A stretch of 64,000 nucleotides of DNA from Shouchella patagoniensis (GTDB lineage: Bacteria > Bacillota > Bacilli > Bacillales > Bacillaceae_D): the NCBI RefSeq assembly GCF_002019705.1, contig NZ_KV917377.1:2974565-3038564 (forward strand), given 5' to 3'. The notes beneath the pieces are model-generated. The model was given only the letters and a program-made list of their open reading frames with translations, was not told where the DNA came from and searched no databases. Position numbers and translations under genes: made by a program. Numbering within the stretch: the first letter of the stretch is position 1; the number at the start of each line of letters is the position of its first letter. Shown here one piece after another: positions 51,872-61,220 of this stretch.

Positions 51872-52384
51872 TTAAGATTTAGTAAGGTTTTTACCAATTC
51901 GTTTTGCTAGTGCCTCTTGTGCAGCAAGCCTTTCGATTAAGCTGTCTGTATTCTGTTCTGTTTTGATGAGAATGCCATCTGTTTCTTCAGAGGCTTTACT
52001 TGGTTCAATTAATGTTAGTGCCCAACTAGCCCAAAATAAAGCTACTTGTGTGTGGGGCTCTCGAACAAAGTCTAATAAAGCGGGGATGCTTTGATTTCCA
52101 ATCCGTACGAGTGAGAGCGCAGCTGCCATTCGAATTTGTTCGTTGTGATGGTTGAGTTTAGCAATGGCTTCAGGTATGGCCTCAGCTGCTAATGAGCCGA
52201 TTTCTCCAATAACGACTAGAGCCATTGCAATCACATCTTCCTTATCGTTTGTTTGAATCTTATTTCGTAAAATCGGTAATGCGCTCTGTCCTTTAGCACT
52301 TAAAGACTTTATGGCTTGAGAGGAAGCGTGGACATCGTTGCTATTAAGTTGATCTAGTTGCACCATTAAATCCTTTTCTCCCAT
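51872..52384 (-). CDS. HEAT-repeat protein
   Basis: A 170-residue all-helical protein with three or four HEAT units (LSAKGQSALPILRNKI, IGSLAAEAIPEAIAKL, RIGNQSIPALLDFV). Such repeats bind proteins; the partner is unknown. It precedes the metallopeptidase gene. Confidence 0.78.
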   Translation of the reverse strand: MGEKDLMVQLDQLNSNDVHASSQAIKSLSAKGQSALPILRNKIQTNDKEDVIAMALVVIGEIGSLAAEAIPEAIAKLNHHNEQIRMAAALSLVRIGNQSIPALLDFVREPHTQVALFWASWALTLIEPSKASEETDGILIKTEQNTDSLIERLAAQEALAKRIGKNLTKS

Positions 52385-52524
52385 ATGATCACTCCTTTGT
52401 TACATTCTTTCGCTTTTTAAGGAGGAGATTCCTACTATTGATCTAAAATAGATGGTGAAATTTCCCATACTCTTATAATGATGTTGCAACTTATCTTTCA
52501 TTCAGCTATAGTATAAGGAATATT

Positions 52525-52790
52525 CAAGCAACGATGAAGAGTAAGTACGTGGACAATAATGCTTAAGAGAGCTAGTGGGTGGTGCGAACTAGTGCAGGCT
52601 GTTGGCGGAATGGGCTTCTGAGCTTCCTGGCTGAACGATTGAGTAGGCTGGGCGGGTGTCTTGCCGTTAAAAAAGACAACGCATCGGAGCGAGACTCCTG
52701 TGTGAATTGAGCGCGTTTCTTTTTGGAGCGAACAAAGGTGGCACCACGGGTTATCCGTCCTTTCTAGGATGGATAGCTCTTTTTTTGCGT
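52525..52790 (+). promoter_or_regulatory. T-box riboswitch (tryptophan) of trpS
   Basis: The stem I distal loop element (AGAGAGCTAGTGGGTGGTGCGAACTAG, read in parts at 52566-52592), a GAA-TGG specifier segment (TGG at 52611-52613), the T-box sequence AAAGGTGGCACCACGGG (52734-52750) and a terminator (stem 52752-52761/52766-52775 plus T-run) are all present. Uncharged tRNA-Trp should favour the antiterminator and turn trpS on. Confidence 0.93.
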
Positions 52791-52834
52791 TCTTGAGTAT
52801 TTGATTTATTAAAAACGAAGGAGGAAGCAACGGG

Positions 52835-53827
52835 ATGAAAACGAGAAGTTTAACAGGGGTTAAGCCAACAGGTAACATTCATTTGGGGAATTATATTGGC
52901 GCGATTAAGCCAGCCTTAAAAATGGCAGAGAGCCATGAAGCGTTTTATTTTATAGCCAATGCTCATGGGTTGACAAAAGTTCATGAGGGGAAAGAAATGC
53001 GTCATTTGACGGAAGGGGTAGCTGCGGCTTGGTTGGCACTTGGAGTAGACCCAGAAAAGTCGGTTCTGTATCGCCAATCAGATATACCGGAAGTGTTTGA
53101 ACTTAGCTGGATCTTAGCTTCCTTTGCTTCTAAAGGTTTAATGAATCGAGCCCACGCCTATAAAGCAATTGTAGACGAAAACAAACAGTTAGGGAAGGAA
53201 ACGGATGACGGGGTTAATATGGGGCTGTTTACGTATCCTATTTTAATGGCTGCTGATATCTTGTTATTTAAACCGGATATTGTACCAGTTGGAAAAGATC
53301 AGATCCAGCATATAGAAATTGCTCGTGACATTGCTGAAGTCATAAATCGGAATTATGGAGAAACCTTCTTATTGCCTAATGTTCATATAGATGAACTTGC
53401 TGTCCTTCCTGGTCTCGATGGTCGTAAGATGAGTAAAAGTTATAACAATACGATTCCGTTGTTTACGGAACGGAACAATTTAAAAAAGCTAGTGAACACG
53501 ATAAAAACCAATTCCTTACTACCAAATGCACCAAAAGATCCAGATGAATCAACTGTATTTCTTTTATATAAAGAATTTGCCTCTCGTGCTGAGATAGAGG
53601 CAATGAGACGGTTTTATATAGATGGGATTAGTTGGGGGGAAGCGAAACATGAACTCTTTACAGTCATCGATCGCTTTTTAGAAGAGCCGCGTGAACGGTA
53701 CAAAGAAATAAACGCTAATCCTGATAAATTAGAAAAGATTTTGCAAGAAGGAGCTGAAAAAGCCAGGGCTTTCAGCGTTCCTTTCTTGCATGAAATAAAG
53801 CAAAAGATCGGTTTGTCAATTAATTAA
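52835..53827 (+). CDS. trpS: Tryptophanyl-tRNA synthetase
   Basis: A class I synthetase that charges tRNA-Trp. The HIGH-type motif is PTGNIHLGN (about residue 10) and KMSKS is at about 198. The 330-residue length is normal. AAGGAGG precedes the ATG, and the T-box lies upstream. Its stop overlaps the convergent EamA gene by 8 bp. Confidence 0.97.
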   Translation: MKTRSLTGVKPTGNIHLGNYIGAIKPALKMAESHEAFYFIANAHGLTKVHEGKEMRHLTEGVAAAWLALGVDPEKSVLYRQSDIPEVFELSWILASFASKGLMNRAHAYKAIVDENKQLGKETDDGVNMGLFTYPILMAADILLFKPDIVPVGKDQIQHIEIARDIAEVINRNYGETFLLPNVHIDELAVLPGLDGRKMSKSYNNTIPLFTERNNLKKLVNTIKTNSLLPNAPKDPDESTVFLLYKEFASRAEIEAMRRFYIDGISWGEAKHELFTVIDRFLEEPRERYKEINANPDKLEKILQEGAEKARAFSVPFLHEIKQKIGLSIN

Positions 53828-54683
53828 AGGTACGTTGTTTTTTTATTATGACAAGACCAACACCTGCTAGTACAATGAAGCCCCCTAGAAACTGAATCAT
53901 TGTCGGTAACTCTTGAAGCCAAATCCAAGCGATAAAAATAGTAAAAGCAGGAGTGAGAAATAGGACACTCGTTGCTTCGGAGGCTCCTGTTCTTGCAATC
54001 GCATAAGCGAGGCAGAAATAAGGGATGATGGTAGGAAAGAGACCTAAATAAACGACGGTTAAATTGACTGACGTAGGAGCAGTAAAGAAAGCATCGCTTA
54101 GTCCAGGGAGAAAGAAGAGCATAGGAATTGTTCCAGCAACAATTGTATAGATTGTTAATGGTAAAAAGCCATACGTTTGCAAGTAGCGTTGTTGAAAAAC
54201 AAAATAGAGACTCTCTCCAAACGCACCAATAAGAATAATGAGCGCTCCGTAGCTCAGAGCCAATTCATCGGCTCCACGAAGCACAAGGAGCGAGACACCG
54301 AATAAAGCAAAACACATTCCAAACCAACCGCGTCTCCCGATTCGTTCTTGAAAAAACAGTGCAGCGAGGATGGCAGAGAAAATAGGAGTCGTTGAGACAA
54401 GGAGAGAAGCAGCGCCTGCCTCAATCGTTTGTTCCCCGATGCTTAAGGCGGTATGGTAAAGAGCAAAACCTAAAAAGCCAAGGAGAAAAATAGCGAGCAA
54501 ATCCTGCTTCTTTGGAAGTGGGATTTTCTTCACTATCGCAAAAAGAAAAAGGAAAATAGCAGCGATAAGAAGGCGTAACAACGATAAATGGGTCGGGTCA
54601 TAATGGGTGAGACCTACACGAATTCCTGGAAATGCGGAAGCCCATAAGAGGACAGCAAGGGTGTAAGCAAAAACGACGGGCAA
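53820..54683 (-). CDS. EamA/DMT-family transporter
   Basis: A 287-residue protein with ten hydrophobic helices in two EamA halves (PGIRVGLTHYDPTHLSLLR in the first, and FLTPAFTIFIAWIWLQE in the second). The TTG start has AAGGAAGGTG upstream. It is divergent from a MocR regulator, an arrangement also found in B. subtilis ycxC-ycxD, so the regulator probably controls it. The substrate is unknown, perhaps a metabolite or amino acid. Confidence 0.88.
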   Translation of the reverse strand: MPVVFAYTLAVLLWASAFPGIRVGLTHYDPTHLSLLRLLIAAIFLFLFAIVKKIPLPKKQDLLAIFLLGFLGFALYHTALSIGEQTIEAGAASLLVSTTPIFSAILAALFFQERIGRRGWFGMCFALFGVSLLVLRGADELALSYGALIILIGAFGESLYFVFQQRYLQTYGFLPLTIYTIVAGTIPMLFFLPGLSDAFFTAPTSVNLTVVYLGLFPTIIPYFCLAYAIARTGASEATSVLFLTPAFTIFIAWIWLQELPTMIQFLGGFIVLAGVGLVIIKKQRTFN

Positions 54684-54791
54684 TGAAAAACACCTTCCTT
54701 TTATATTTGATATAATGGATTCTAATGCGTTTTATCATAAAAAAACCAACAAATAATGGTATTCATATACCAACAAGTGAAGGAGGTAAGT

Positions 54792-56186
54792 ATGCCTTCT
54801 AAAATCGAAAAAATAGTATTGGATATCCAAGATAAACTGAAGAACGGTGAATGGTATAGCGGAATGAAGTTACCAACGCAAAGTGAGCTTGCAGGATATT
54901 ATAAAGTGAATCGGAGCACGATTGTTGAAGCTTTAGCCCGTTTAAAAGCAAAAGGAATACTAACAGCAAAACAAGGACAAGGAACGTTTGTAGGTGAGCG
55001 TTCTAGTGATGAGGAAAAAGGAGTAGTATGGAGCGAATTAACAAACTGGTCATTTTACCCGAGGAATAAGAAAATGGTTCATCTGCTAAACGAATGGGAA
55101 AATGATGAGCATTTAATTCAACTAAGCAAGGGAGTATTAGCGCCAGAATTGGTTCCAGTTGGTCGGTTGCAATCTGCGCTTGCTAGGTTGTCGATGGGTG
55201 AATTAAATCAAAGTTATGGTGACGGGAAAGGTGACTTTAACTTGAGACAAGAGTTAAGTCGCCATTTACAAGCGAAAGGAGTTCACACTTCTCCAGAGGG
55301 AATTCTTGTTGTGTCAGGTGCGCTTAATGGCCTCCAACTAATTTGCACAGGTATTTTGCAATCGGGGAGCACGTTGTATCATGAGCCTATTTCCTATTTG
55401 CATACGTTAAACTTTTTTGAAGCGCTCGGCATGAAGACCAATGCTCTTGATGTCTATTCGAAGGAAGTGAAAATGCTCCCAAAGGGAATGGCTCATTCAC
55501 TATACATAAATGCGACTTTTTCTAATCCGACTACACGCACATTAACAGATGCAGATAGGCATGAATTCTTGCGGCTAGCAGCCCGTGCCCAAACGCCGAT
55601 AATTGAAGACGATATTTATAGTGACTTGTATTTTCATAAGCCTGTGCGGCCAATTAAATCTTTTGATCGAGATGGACAAGTGCTTTATTTAGGAAGTTTT
55701 TCGAAAACCATTAGTCCTTCATTACGGCTTGGTTGGCTTGTAGGGCCATCGGAGATCATAGGGAAGTTAGCTGATTTGCGTATGCAAACGGATTATGGAT
55801 CAAGCATATTGTCGCAATCTATGTGTGCTGAGTTGCTTAAGACAGGTGAATATGAAGATCATCTAATTGATTTAAGAAAAGCGCTAAGCCAAAGAAAAAA
55901 GTATATGTGTGAGTTGTTGGATCGTCATTTAATTGATTTCGGTGACTATAAAGACTCAACAGGCGGCTTTTTTATTTGGTTTACTTTTAAAAAAGAGCTA
56001 GGTCTTTCTGGAAGAGAACTTGTGATGGAATGTAGAAAGAAAGGTGTGGTGATAAACCCAGGTTTTATTTACGGAGAGAGTGGTGCGGTTTCAGCTCGAC
56101 TTTCTTTTGCATACGCTACTTATTTACAAATGAGTGAAGGAATCGAAGTAGTAAAAGAGGTAGTGGAACAATTACGTAAAGAATAG
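54792..56186 (+). CDS. MocR/GntR-type regulator with aminotransferase-like domain
   Basis: An N-terminal GntR winged helix (WYSGMKLPTQSELAGYYKVNRSTI in parts, residues ~22-60) is linked to a fold-I aminotransferase domain with the PLP lysine in GSFSKTISP (about residue 308). MocR proteins sense PLP or amino-compounds. The start at 54792 has AAGGAGG at good spacing. It is divergent from the EamA transporter and followed by a GNAT gene. Confidence 0.92.
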   Translation: MPSKIEKIVLDIQDKLKNGEWYSGMKLPTQSELAGYYKVNRSTIVEALARLKAKGILTAKQGQGTFVGERSSDEEKGVVWSELTNWSFYPRNKKMVHLLNEWENDEHLIQLSKGVLAPELVPVGRLQSALARLSMGELNQSYGDGKGDFNLRQELSRHLQAKGVHTSPEGILVVSGALNGLQLICTGILQSGSTLYHEPISYLHTLNFFEALGMKTNALDVYSKEVKMLPKGMAHSLYINATFSNPTTRTLTDADRHEFLRLAARAQTPIIEDDIYSDLYFHKPVRPIKSFDRDGQVLYLGSFSKTISPSLRLGWLVGPSEIIGKLADLRMQTDYGSSILSQSMCAELLKTGEYEDHLIDLRKALSQRKKYMCELLDRHLIDFGDYKDSTGGFFIWFTFKKELGLSGRELVMECRKKGVVINPGFIYGESGAVSARLSFAYATYLQMSEGIEVVKEVVEQLRKE

Positions 56187-56200
56187 AGAGGAGCTCATTA

Positions 56201-56791
56201 ATGAAAATTCGTCCATATCAAAAAGAAGATGAAACAGGTTGGGTCCGCTGTAGAGTCCTATCTTTTTTGAATACAGCTTATTATGATCATGTGCTTAGAA
56301 GTAAAGAGCAATACGAGAATCCAACAATTGAGCTCATTGCTGAAATCAATGGAATGGTTGTTGGTTTAATCGATGTTGAATACGAGCTAAAACCTAGACA
56401 GGTTTGTACTGGTGAGGGGCTAGGTGGCATGATTTGGCATATTGCCATTCATCCCGATTATCAATCAAAGGGAATCGGAAAATGTTTACTTAAGGAGGCA
56501 GAGACGATAGCGGCTGAAAAAGGCCTTCTTTTTCTTGAAGCGTGGACAAGGGATGATGTGTATGTAAATAAATGGTATGAACAACAGGGGTTCAGAAAGA
56601 GCGATTCGTACTTGCATGTTTTTCTTGAGAGTGATGAGGAGATCAATCGTGCCAGCTTCACAATGAAGCATGGATTAAGACCGATGTCGGTTTTTGCTCA
56701 TTATTCTGGAACGGATGGAGAGCAAGTACGAAATGCATATAAACGTGTTCATGAATGTACAGGTTATACGAAGCAGATTGGAGAGGTTTAA
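56201..56791 (+). CDS. GNAT-family N-acetyltransferase
   Basis: The acetyl-CoA-binding motif A reads HIAIHPDYQSKGIGKCLL (about residues 87-104), followed by the motif B helix. The C-terminal ~45 residues extend beyond the usual domain. The substrate is unknown. It follows the MocR gene by 14 bp and adjoins the next gene with no spacing. Confidence 0.85.
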   Translation: MKIRPYQKEDETGWVRCRVLSFLNTAYYDHVLRSKEQYENPTIELIAEINGMVVGLIDVEYELKPRQVCTGEGLGGMIWHIAIHPDYQSKGIGKCLLKEAETIAAEKGLLFLEAWTRDDVYVNKWYEQQGFRKSDSYLHVFLESDEEINRASFTMKHGLRPMSVFAHYSGTDGEQVRNAYKRVHECTGYTKQIGEV

Positions 56792-57163
56792 ATGCAGCAG
56801 CTACGATTTGAAGATGCATGGGAAAGAACACTTGCAGATGAAGACCGAGCAGAGATAATCCGTCTTTTTTCTGAGTATACAGGTAGTGGTGAGAGGTTTA
56901 TTCCAGTACGAATAGCGGTTAACCATCAAGGTGACTTGCTTGTGACAGTGATTGTTCAAAACACGTCAACCGGTTTTTCTGAATTTAAAAATAAGCAACT
57001 GGTCTATGAAGAAGCAGAAGAATTGGTTGCAAAACACATATTTTCAATTGATCAGTTACACTTACCTCCAGAAACGAGCATGCCTTGGACATTGATTTTT
57101 CCGCCGAGAACCATTCAAAAAAATCCTCAACTAAATGGTTTACTACGGGAATTAAAGGGTTAG
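56792..57163 (+). CDS. Hypothetical protein, 123 aa
   Basis: The ATG immediately follows the GNAT stop, so translation is coupled. The protein is mixed alpha/beta with no membrane segment and no recognised family (start MQQLRFEDAWERTLADEDR; end WTLIFPPRTIQKNPQ). Confidence 0.65.
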   Translation: MQQLRFEDAWERTLADEDRAEIIRLFSEYTGSGERFIPVRIAVNHQGDLLVTVIVQNTSTGFSEFKNKQLVYEEAEELVAKHIFSIDQLHLPPETSMPWTLIFPPRTIQKNPQLNGLLRELKG

Positions 57164-57230
57164 GGATAATGACATAAGTAGTTGATGAAATGGAATGTTG
57201 GAAAAGTGTGGCGAAAAACCGCGAATAAAG

Positions 57231-57328
57231 CAGATATTTTCAGTAAATTTAAATTATGCTATAATGACATAGCCATATAAGAACCAAAAAGAAAGAGGAT
57301 TGTTTGCTTAATCCTCTTTCTTTTGCAC
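57231..57328 (+). ncRNA. Possible short RNA: promoter followed at once by a terminator
   Basis: TTTTCA-N17-TATAAT (about 57237-57264) would start transcription near 57271, and a 14-bp terminator stem (57288-57301 with 57310-57323) follows, giving an RNA of about 55-60 nt. It would be antisense to the 3' end of the yndM-like gene. The hairpin is also that gene's terminator on the other strand, so the promoter may be fortuitous. Confidence 0.3.
57288..57323 (-). terminator. Terminator of the yndM-like gene
   Basis: AAAGAAAGAGGATT pairs perfectly with AATCCTCTTTCTTT; on the minus strand it is followed by TTGG after a short T-run. It overlaps the end of the coding region. Confidence 0.7.
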
Positions 57329-57745
57329 GGAATTTACTTCTTGTTCTTCAGCAAACTCTGTGTCAAACGCAAATCGAGCTCGAGGGTGGCTGTTATTCGA
57401 ACTAAATACATGTTTAAGCATGTACTTATGAACAAATACTTCACAAAAAGTGATTATTCCAGCTGATAAAATACTGCCCCATGCTATTAACATGTAATTG
57501 TGGAATAAAACAGAACCAAAAACCCAAACAGTAAAGTAAGTTAGCACAAAATCACTGACAAGCGCTATCTGATTTCCGAATCTAGGTAAGACAATAAGGT
57601 CAATGGCTACATAGGAAACGATGGCGATGAGCAAAGCAAATGTTGCGACATCCAAGTAAGTCGCTTCAGTAAAAAATAAAAAACCAATGCTAAAAGCAAA
57701 CAAGCTAATGAGAAGTTTTGTTGCGAAAATTGTTGCGTGTTTCAA
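57308..57745 (-). CDS. YndM-like membrane protein (DUF2512)
   Basis: Four hydrophobic helices in the first ~105 residues with the DUF2512 pattern (AIDLIVLPRFGNQIALVSDF) and a charged C-terminal tail. The function is unknown; relatives are common in spore-formers. The start near 57745 has GGAGG upstream. Confidence 0.85.
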   Translation of the reverse strand: MKHATIFATKLLISLFAFSIGFLFFTEATYLDVATFALLIAIVSYVAIDLIVLPRFGNQIALVSDFVLTYFTVWVFGSVLFHNYMLIAWGSILSAGIITFCEVFVHKYMLKHVFSSNNSHPRARFAFDTEFAEEQEVNSVQKKED

Positions 57746-58087
57746 CCGTAACGCCTCCTTTTCTACAGTTTTTCTGTTATAAGGCTTCCGTATACCTCAA
57801 ACCATGTAATTTATTATGGCAATTAAAACAAGGAGATCGCGCGATGCTTATAGCGATTATACATAGCAACGGGAGGGGGGGACCAAGCGAGGCTTAACAA
57901 AGAGCCATTGTCGATTTAAAGAATTTTTTTTCAAATGACCTTATTACTATTTGATGAAAAACGATCAGAGTTTAAAGGGAATCCTGCCATGCTTAAGGCA
58001 ATAAAGACGCTATTATTTAAACACTTATATGGGTTACATAGATCTAATAAATTCAAGCGGCAACGTTATTTTTAAGGGGGCATACAG
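57746..58087. other. Intergenic stretch
   Basis: AAGGAG at about 57831 precedes a 17-codon frame (MLIAIIHSNGRGGPSEA, 57844-57897), which could be a small peptide but has no other support. No further feature is recognisable before the GNAT ribosome-binding site. Confidence 0.3.
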
Positions 58088-58528
58088 ATGCGCTTTGTGG
58101 CGATGTCTGAAGATCAAGCGAAATGGATCGCGTACCAATGGAAATATGAAGGGGCTTATTCTTTCTTTCATGATGCTCAAGGAAAAGATGTACAATCTTT
58201 CCTGGAAGTAGGTAAGAAAGGAACTCGTCAATTTGCTATCTATGAAGAAGACCATATTATTGGTTTTCTTGGCGCGAAGAAGAAGCCAGATCTTACGATT
58301 GAAATCGCTCCTGGCATGAAGCCGGAGTTAAAAGGAAAAGGTCGAGGGAAAGAGTTTGTTCAAACATGTGTTTCATTTTTAAAAGATGAGATGAAAGCTG
58401 AACGAATAATCATCTCAATAGCTAGTGAGAATAAGCGTGCAATCCATGTTTTTGAAGAAGCGGGATTTGTCTTCTCTTCTAATAATGACACCGGAGACGA
58501 TGACATTAAACTTGTTTTTACTACATAG
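58088..58528 (+). CDS. GNAT-family N-acetyltransferase
   Basis: A 146-residue GNAT protein with the acetyl-CoA loop KPELKGKGRGKEFVQ (about residues 78-92) and the C-terminal ENKRAIHVFEEAGF segment. AAGGGGG precedes the ATG. Single gene; substrate unknown. Confidence 0.88.
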   Translation: MRFVAMSEDQAKWIAYQWKYEGAYSFFHDAQGKDVQSFLEVGKKGTRQFAIYEEDHIIGFLGAKKKPDLTIEIAPGMKPELKGKGRGKEFVQTCVSFLKDEMKAERIIISIASENKRAIHVFEEAGFVFSSNNDTGDDDIKLVFTT

Positions 58529-58551
58529 TAGAATTGAATTTTGGATAAACG

Positions 58552-58593
58552 AACAAGCATGAGAATTCTGCCCATGCTTGTTAGCATTTTTTC
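58552..58593 (+). terminator. Terminator of the GNAT gene
   Basis: AACAAGCATG/CATGCTTGTT (58552-58561 with 58573-58582), then AGCATTTTTTCT. Confidence 0.8.
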
Positions 58594-58602
58594 TAAAATT
58601 GC

Positions 58603-60600
58603 TTAGGATGTAGCAGATGCTCCGTTGCCTTTTGAAGGATCTTGTTTCATTATTATTATTTGGTAAACAATTAATGCGATAAATACGGCTAGCCCAATTA
58701 TATCAGAGTAACCTTCAGGGTAAATTAAAAGTAATCCTGCGGCAAGGGAGATTAAGCGTTCGATCCAATTTAGCTTTTTATACCAGAACCCAATCATACA
58801 ACCTCCGATAGCGATCATTCCTAGTAATGCTGAAACAAAAGCGATACCTATTTCAAGCGGTGTCGAATCAATCATCAGTAGTTGAGGTTGTAAGACGAAC
58901 ATATAAGGTATGATAAATGCGGCTATTGCTAGTTTCGTCGCATTTACCCCGGTTCGTATTGGTTCGCCTCCCGATATACCTGATGCCGCAAAAGCTGCAA
59001 GGGCTACAGGAGGAGTAATGTCAGCTACGATTCCAAAGTAGAAAACAAACATATGAGCAGCGAGTACTGGAATGGCAAACTCTAATTGACCATTTAAAGC
59101 AATAATCGCTGGTAAGGCAATCGTTGATGTAATGATGTAATTGGCAGTGGTTGGTGAACCCATACCAAGGATAATCGATGTAATCATTGTAAAGACAAGT
59201 GTTAAAAGAAGTTGAATATCTACACTAGTTGTCATTGAGCCAGCAAGTCCTACGATCATATTCCCCATTTTTAGACCAAGACCAGTTGTTGTCACTACCC
59301 CAACAATTAAGCCTGCACAAGCAGTTGCTGCAGCAATACCTAAAGCGGTTCTTGCACCACTTGTCAGCGCGAGAATAAACTTGCTTGGTGTGATTCTTGT
59401 TTCTTTTAAAAATAAACTAACAAAGATTGTTGAAGCAATGCCATAAAGCGCGGCACGCTCAATACTAAAGCCAGTAAAGAGAAGGTAAATGATGACGAGT
59501 ATAGGAATTAATAAGTGGAGCTTTTTAAATACGACACTCTTCTTCGGTATCTCTTCTGGTGGCAACCCTAGTAGTCCTAAACGCTTTGCTTCAAAGTGGG
59601 TCATGATCCAAATACCAGAGAAATATAGAGTAGCCGGTATAATTGCAGCCCTGGCGATTTCCCAATAACTTACTCCGGCGAATTCAATCATAAGAAATGC
59701 AGCTGCACCCATAATTGGCGGCATAATTTGACCGCCTGTTGAAGCAGCAGCTTCGACCGCCCCAGCGAAATTTGGTTTATAACCAAGCTTCTTCATCATC
59801 GGAATGGTGTATGCGCCCGTTGTAACTGTATTAGCTACTGAACTTCCAGATATTGTTCCGTTTAATGCGCTTGAAAATATGGCTACTTTTGCAGGGCCTC
59901 CGATCCGACGACCTGCAATTGTAATCGCCAAATCATTAAAATAGTTTCCAACGCCAGTTTGAACTAGAAAAGCTCCAAATAAAAGAAATAAGAAAATAAA
60001 CGTTGAGGATACTTGAAGTGGCGTTCCGAGTATACCTTGAGTTGTAAAAAACATCGTATTTACAAATTGTTCAAGATTAAGACCTCGATGCGCTAGAACT
60101 CCTGGCATATAAGGGCCAAAAAGAGCATAAGCCATAAATACTAAGGCAATTATGATAATAGGCAAACCTACAGCTCTTCTAGCAGCTTCTAAAACAAGAA
60201 TAATGGCCAAAGATCCGATAATTAGTTGAGCGGTACTTATGCCACCAAATTGTTGAACAAGGGTTTCATAAAAAAAAGGCCAGTACCCACATACAACAAT
60301 TGCTGATATTGCTAATAAGTAATCATACCAAGGAATGCCATTTCTTTCTGTCTTTCTCCTGGCTGGGAACAATAGAAAGATAAGACTTAAAGCAAACCCT
60401 AAATGGATTGTGCGTTGAATATAAGCGTTAAATTGACCAAACGCTCCAGTATACAAGTGAAATAATGAAAAAGATAGCAAGCCGATAAACACAATTGCTG
60501 CTGATACACCTTTTAGCTTTCGCGTTCTTGATTCAGCGTCATATTTTTGCATTAATTCTTCTTGCTCTTTTGGAGACAATGATTCATTGGTTGTGCTCAT
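58603..60600 (-). CDS. TRAP transporter fused permease (TAXI type)
   Basis: The 665-residue protein is a fusion of the small (DctQ, ~4 helices) and large (DctM, ~12 helices) TRAP membrane subunits, as usual in TAXI systems. Conserved loops include NGTISGSSVANT and MGSPTTANYI. It uses an ion gradient, often Na+, to import substrate delivered by the binding protein. The start at 60600 overlaps the DUF1850 stop (ATGA) and has AAAGGAG upstream, so the longer frame to 60720 is rejected. Confidence 0.93.
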   Translation of the reverse strand: MSTTNESLSPKEQEELMQKYDAESRTRKLKGVSAAIVFIGLLSFSLFHLYTGAFGQFNAYIQRTIHLGFALSLIFLLFPARRKTERNGIPWYDYLLAISAIVVCGYWPFFYETLVQQFGGISTAQLIIGSLAIILVLEAARRAVGLPIIIIALVFMAYALFGPYMPGVLAHRGLNLEQFVNTMFFTTQGILGTPLQVSSTFIFLFLLFGAFLVQTGVGNYFNDLAITIAGRRIGGPAKVAIFSSALNGTISGSSVANTVTTGAYTIPMMKKLGYKPNFAGAVEAAASTGGQIMPPIMGAAAFLMIEFAGVSYWEIARAAIIPATLYFSGIWIMTHFEAKRLGLLGLPPEEIPKKSVVFKKLHLLIPILVIIYLLFTGFSIERAALYGIASTIFVSLFLKETRITPSKFILALTSGARTALGIAAATACAGLIVGVVTTTGLGLKMGNMIVGLAGSMTTSVDIQLLLTLVFTMITSIILGMGSPTTANYIITSTIALPAIIALNGQLEFAIPVLAAHMFVFYFGIVADITPPVALAAFAASGISGGEPIRTGVNATKLAIAAFIIPYMFVLQPQLLMIDSTPLEIGIAFVSALLGMIAIGGCMIGFWYKKLNWIERLISLAAGLLLIYPEGYSDIIGLAVFIALIVYQIIIMKQDPSKGNGASATS

Positions 60601-61178
60601 TTTATTTGTTCTCCTTTCAGCCATTGCCACATACTTAAAGAATCCATTTTCATTGTGAGCCACGCACCTGGTTCGAAATAATCTGTGAACCATACAGAAT
60701 GTTCGCTTTCTTCTCCCCAAGTTAGTCGATGTTCAGGCACAATAAGCCCATTTCGAATTGAAAGGGAGGGAAATGTATTTTCCATATTTCGGATGTGGTA
60801 TCGTCCATCTTCCGACGAGAATGTCTCGTCACCAACTGCGTAAGAAGGCATGCCAATTCCAAATTCTTCAAAGATCATCTCATATTGTTGAATCTTAAAG
60901 TTATCGATGATCTTATACTTCTCAACTACATCTGTTAAATGAATAGAATGGGTGTATACAATTTCAAATGTATCGTCCTTTTTAATTGGTAAATAGGCTA
61001 GTAACGTATTTGTATTTTCTTTGTAGAACACAAGTGCGCTCTGTGTAGGGATAAATAGCAGTGGTATTGCAAAGCATAAAGTCGCAAGGATACTTATAAA
61101 TAAGATCCACTTTTTCTTTCTCAAACCCAAGGGTTGTTCCCTCCATAAAAGAAATACCGGCTGCAATATTTGTATCAA
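60597..61178 (-). CDS. DUF1850 protein of the TAXI-TRAP operon
   Basis: A 193-residue protein with one N-terminal membrane helix (about residues 24-44) and an extracytoplasmic beta-rich domain (FEIVYTHSIHLTDVVEKY). DUF1850 genes lie between TAXI binding proteins and permeases in many bacteria. The role is unknown. It is coupled to the permease gene by a 4-bp overlap. Confidence 0.85.
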   Translation of the reverse strand: MIQILQPVFLLWREQPLGLRKKKWILFISILATLCFAIPLLFIPTQSALVFYKENTNTLLAYLPIKKDDTFEIVYTHSIHLTDVVEKYKIIDNFKIQQYEMIFEEFGIGMPSYAVGDETFSSEDGRYHIRNMENTFPSLSIRNGLIVPEHRLTWGEESEHSVWFTDYFEPGAWLTMKMDSLSMWQWLKGEQIK

Positions 61179-61220
61179 AGTGAGTATGGCAGCCGGCTCA
61201 TTTTCTTTTAGTATACGTTT

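Noticed and set aside
58603-60720. The longer 705-codon TRAP permease start
   Set aside because: The extra 40 codons overlap the DUF1850 gene and have no ribosome-binding site; the ATG at 60600 is coupled and well spaced.
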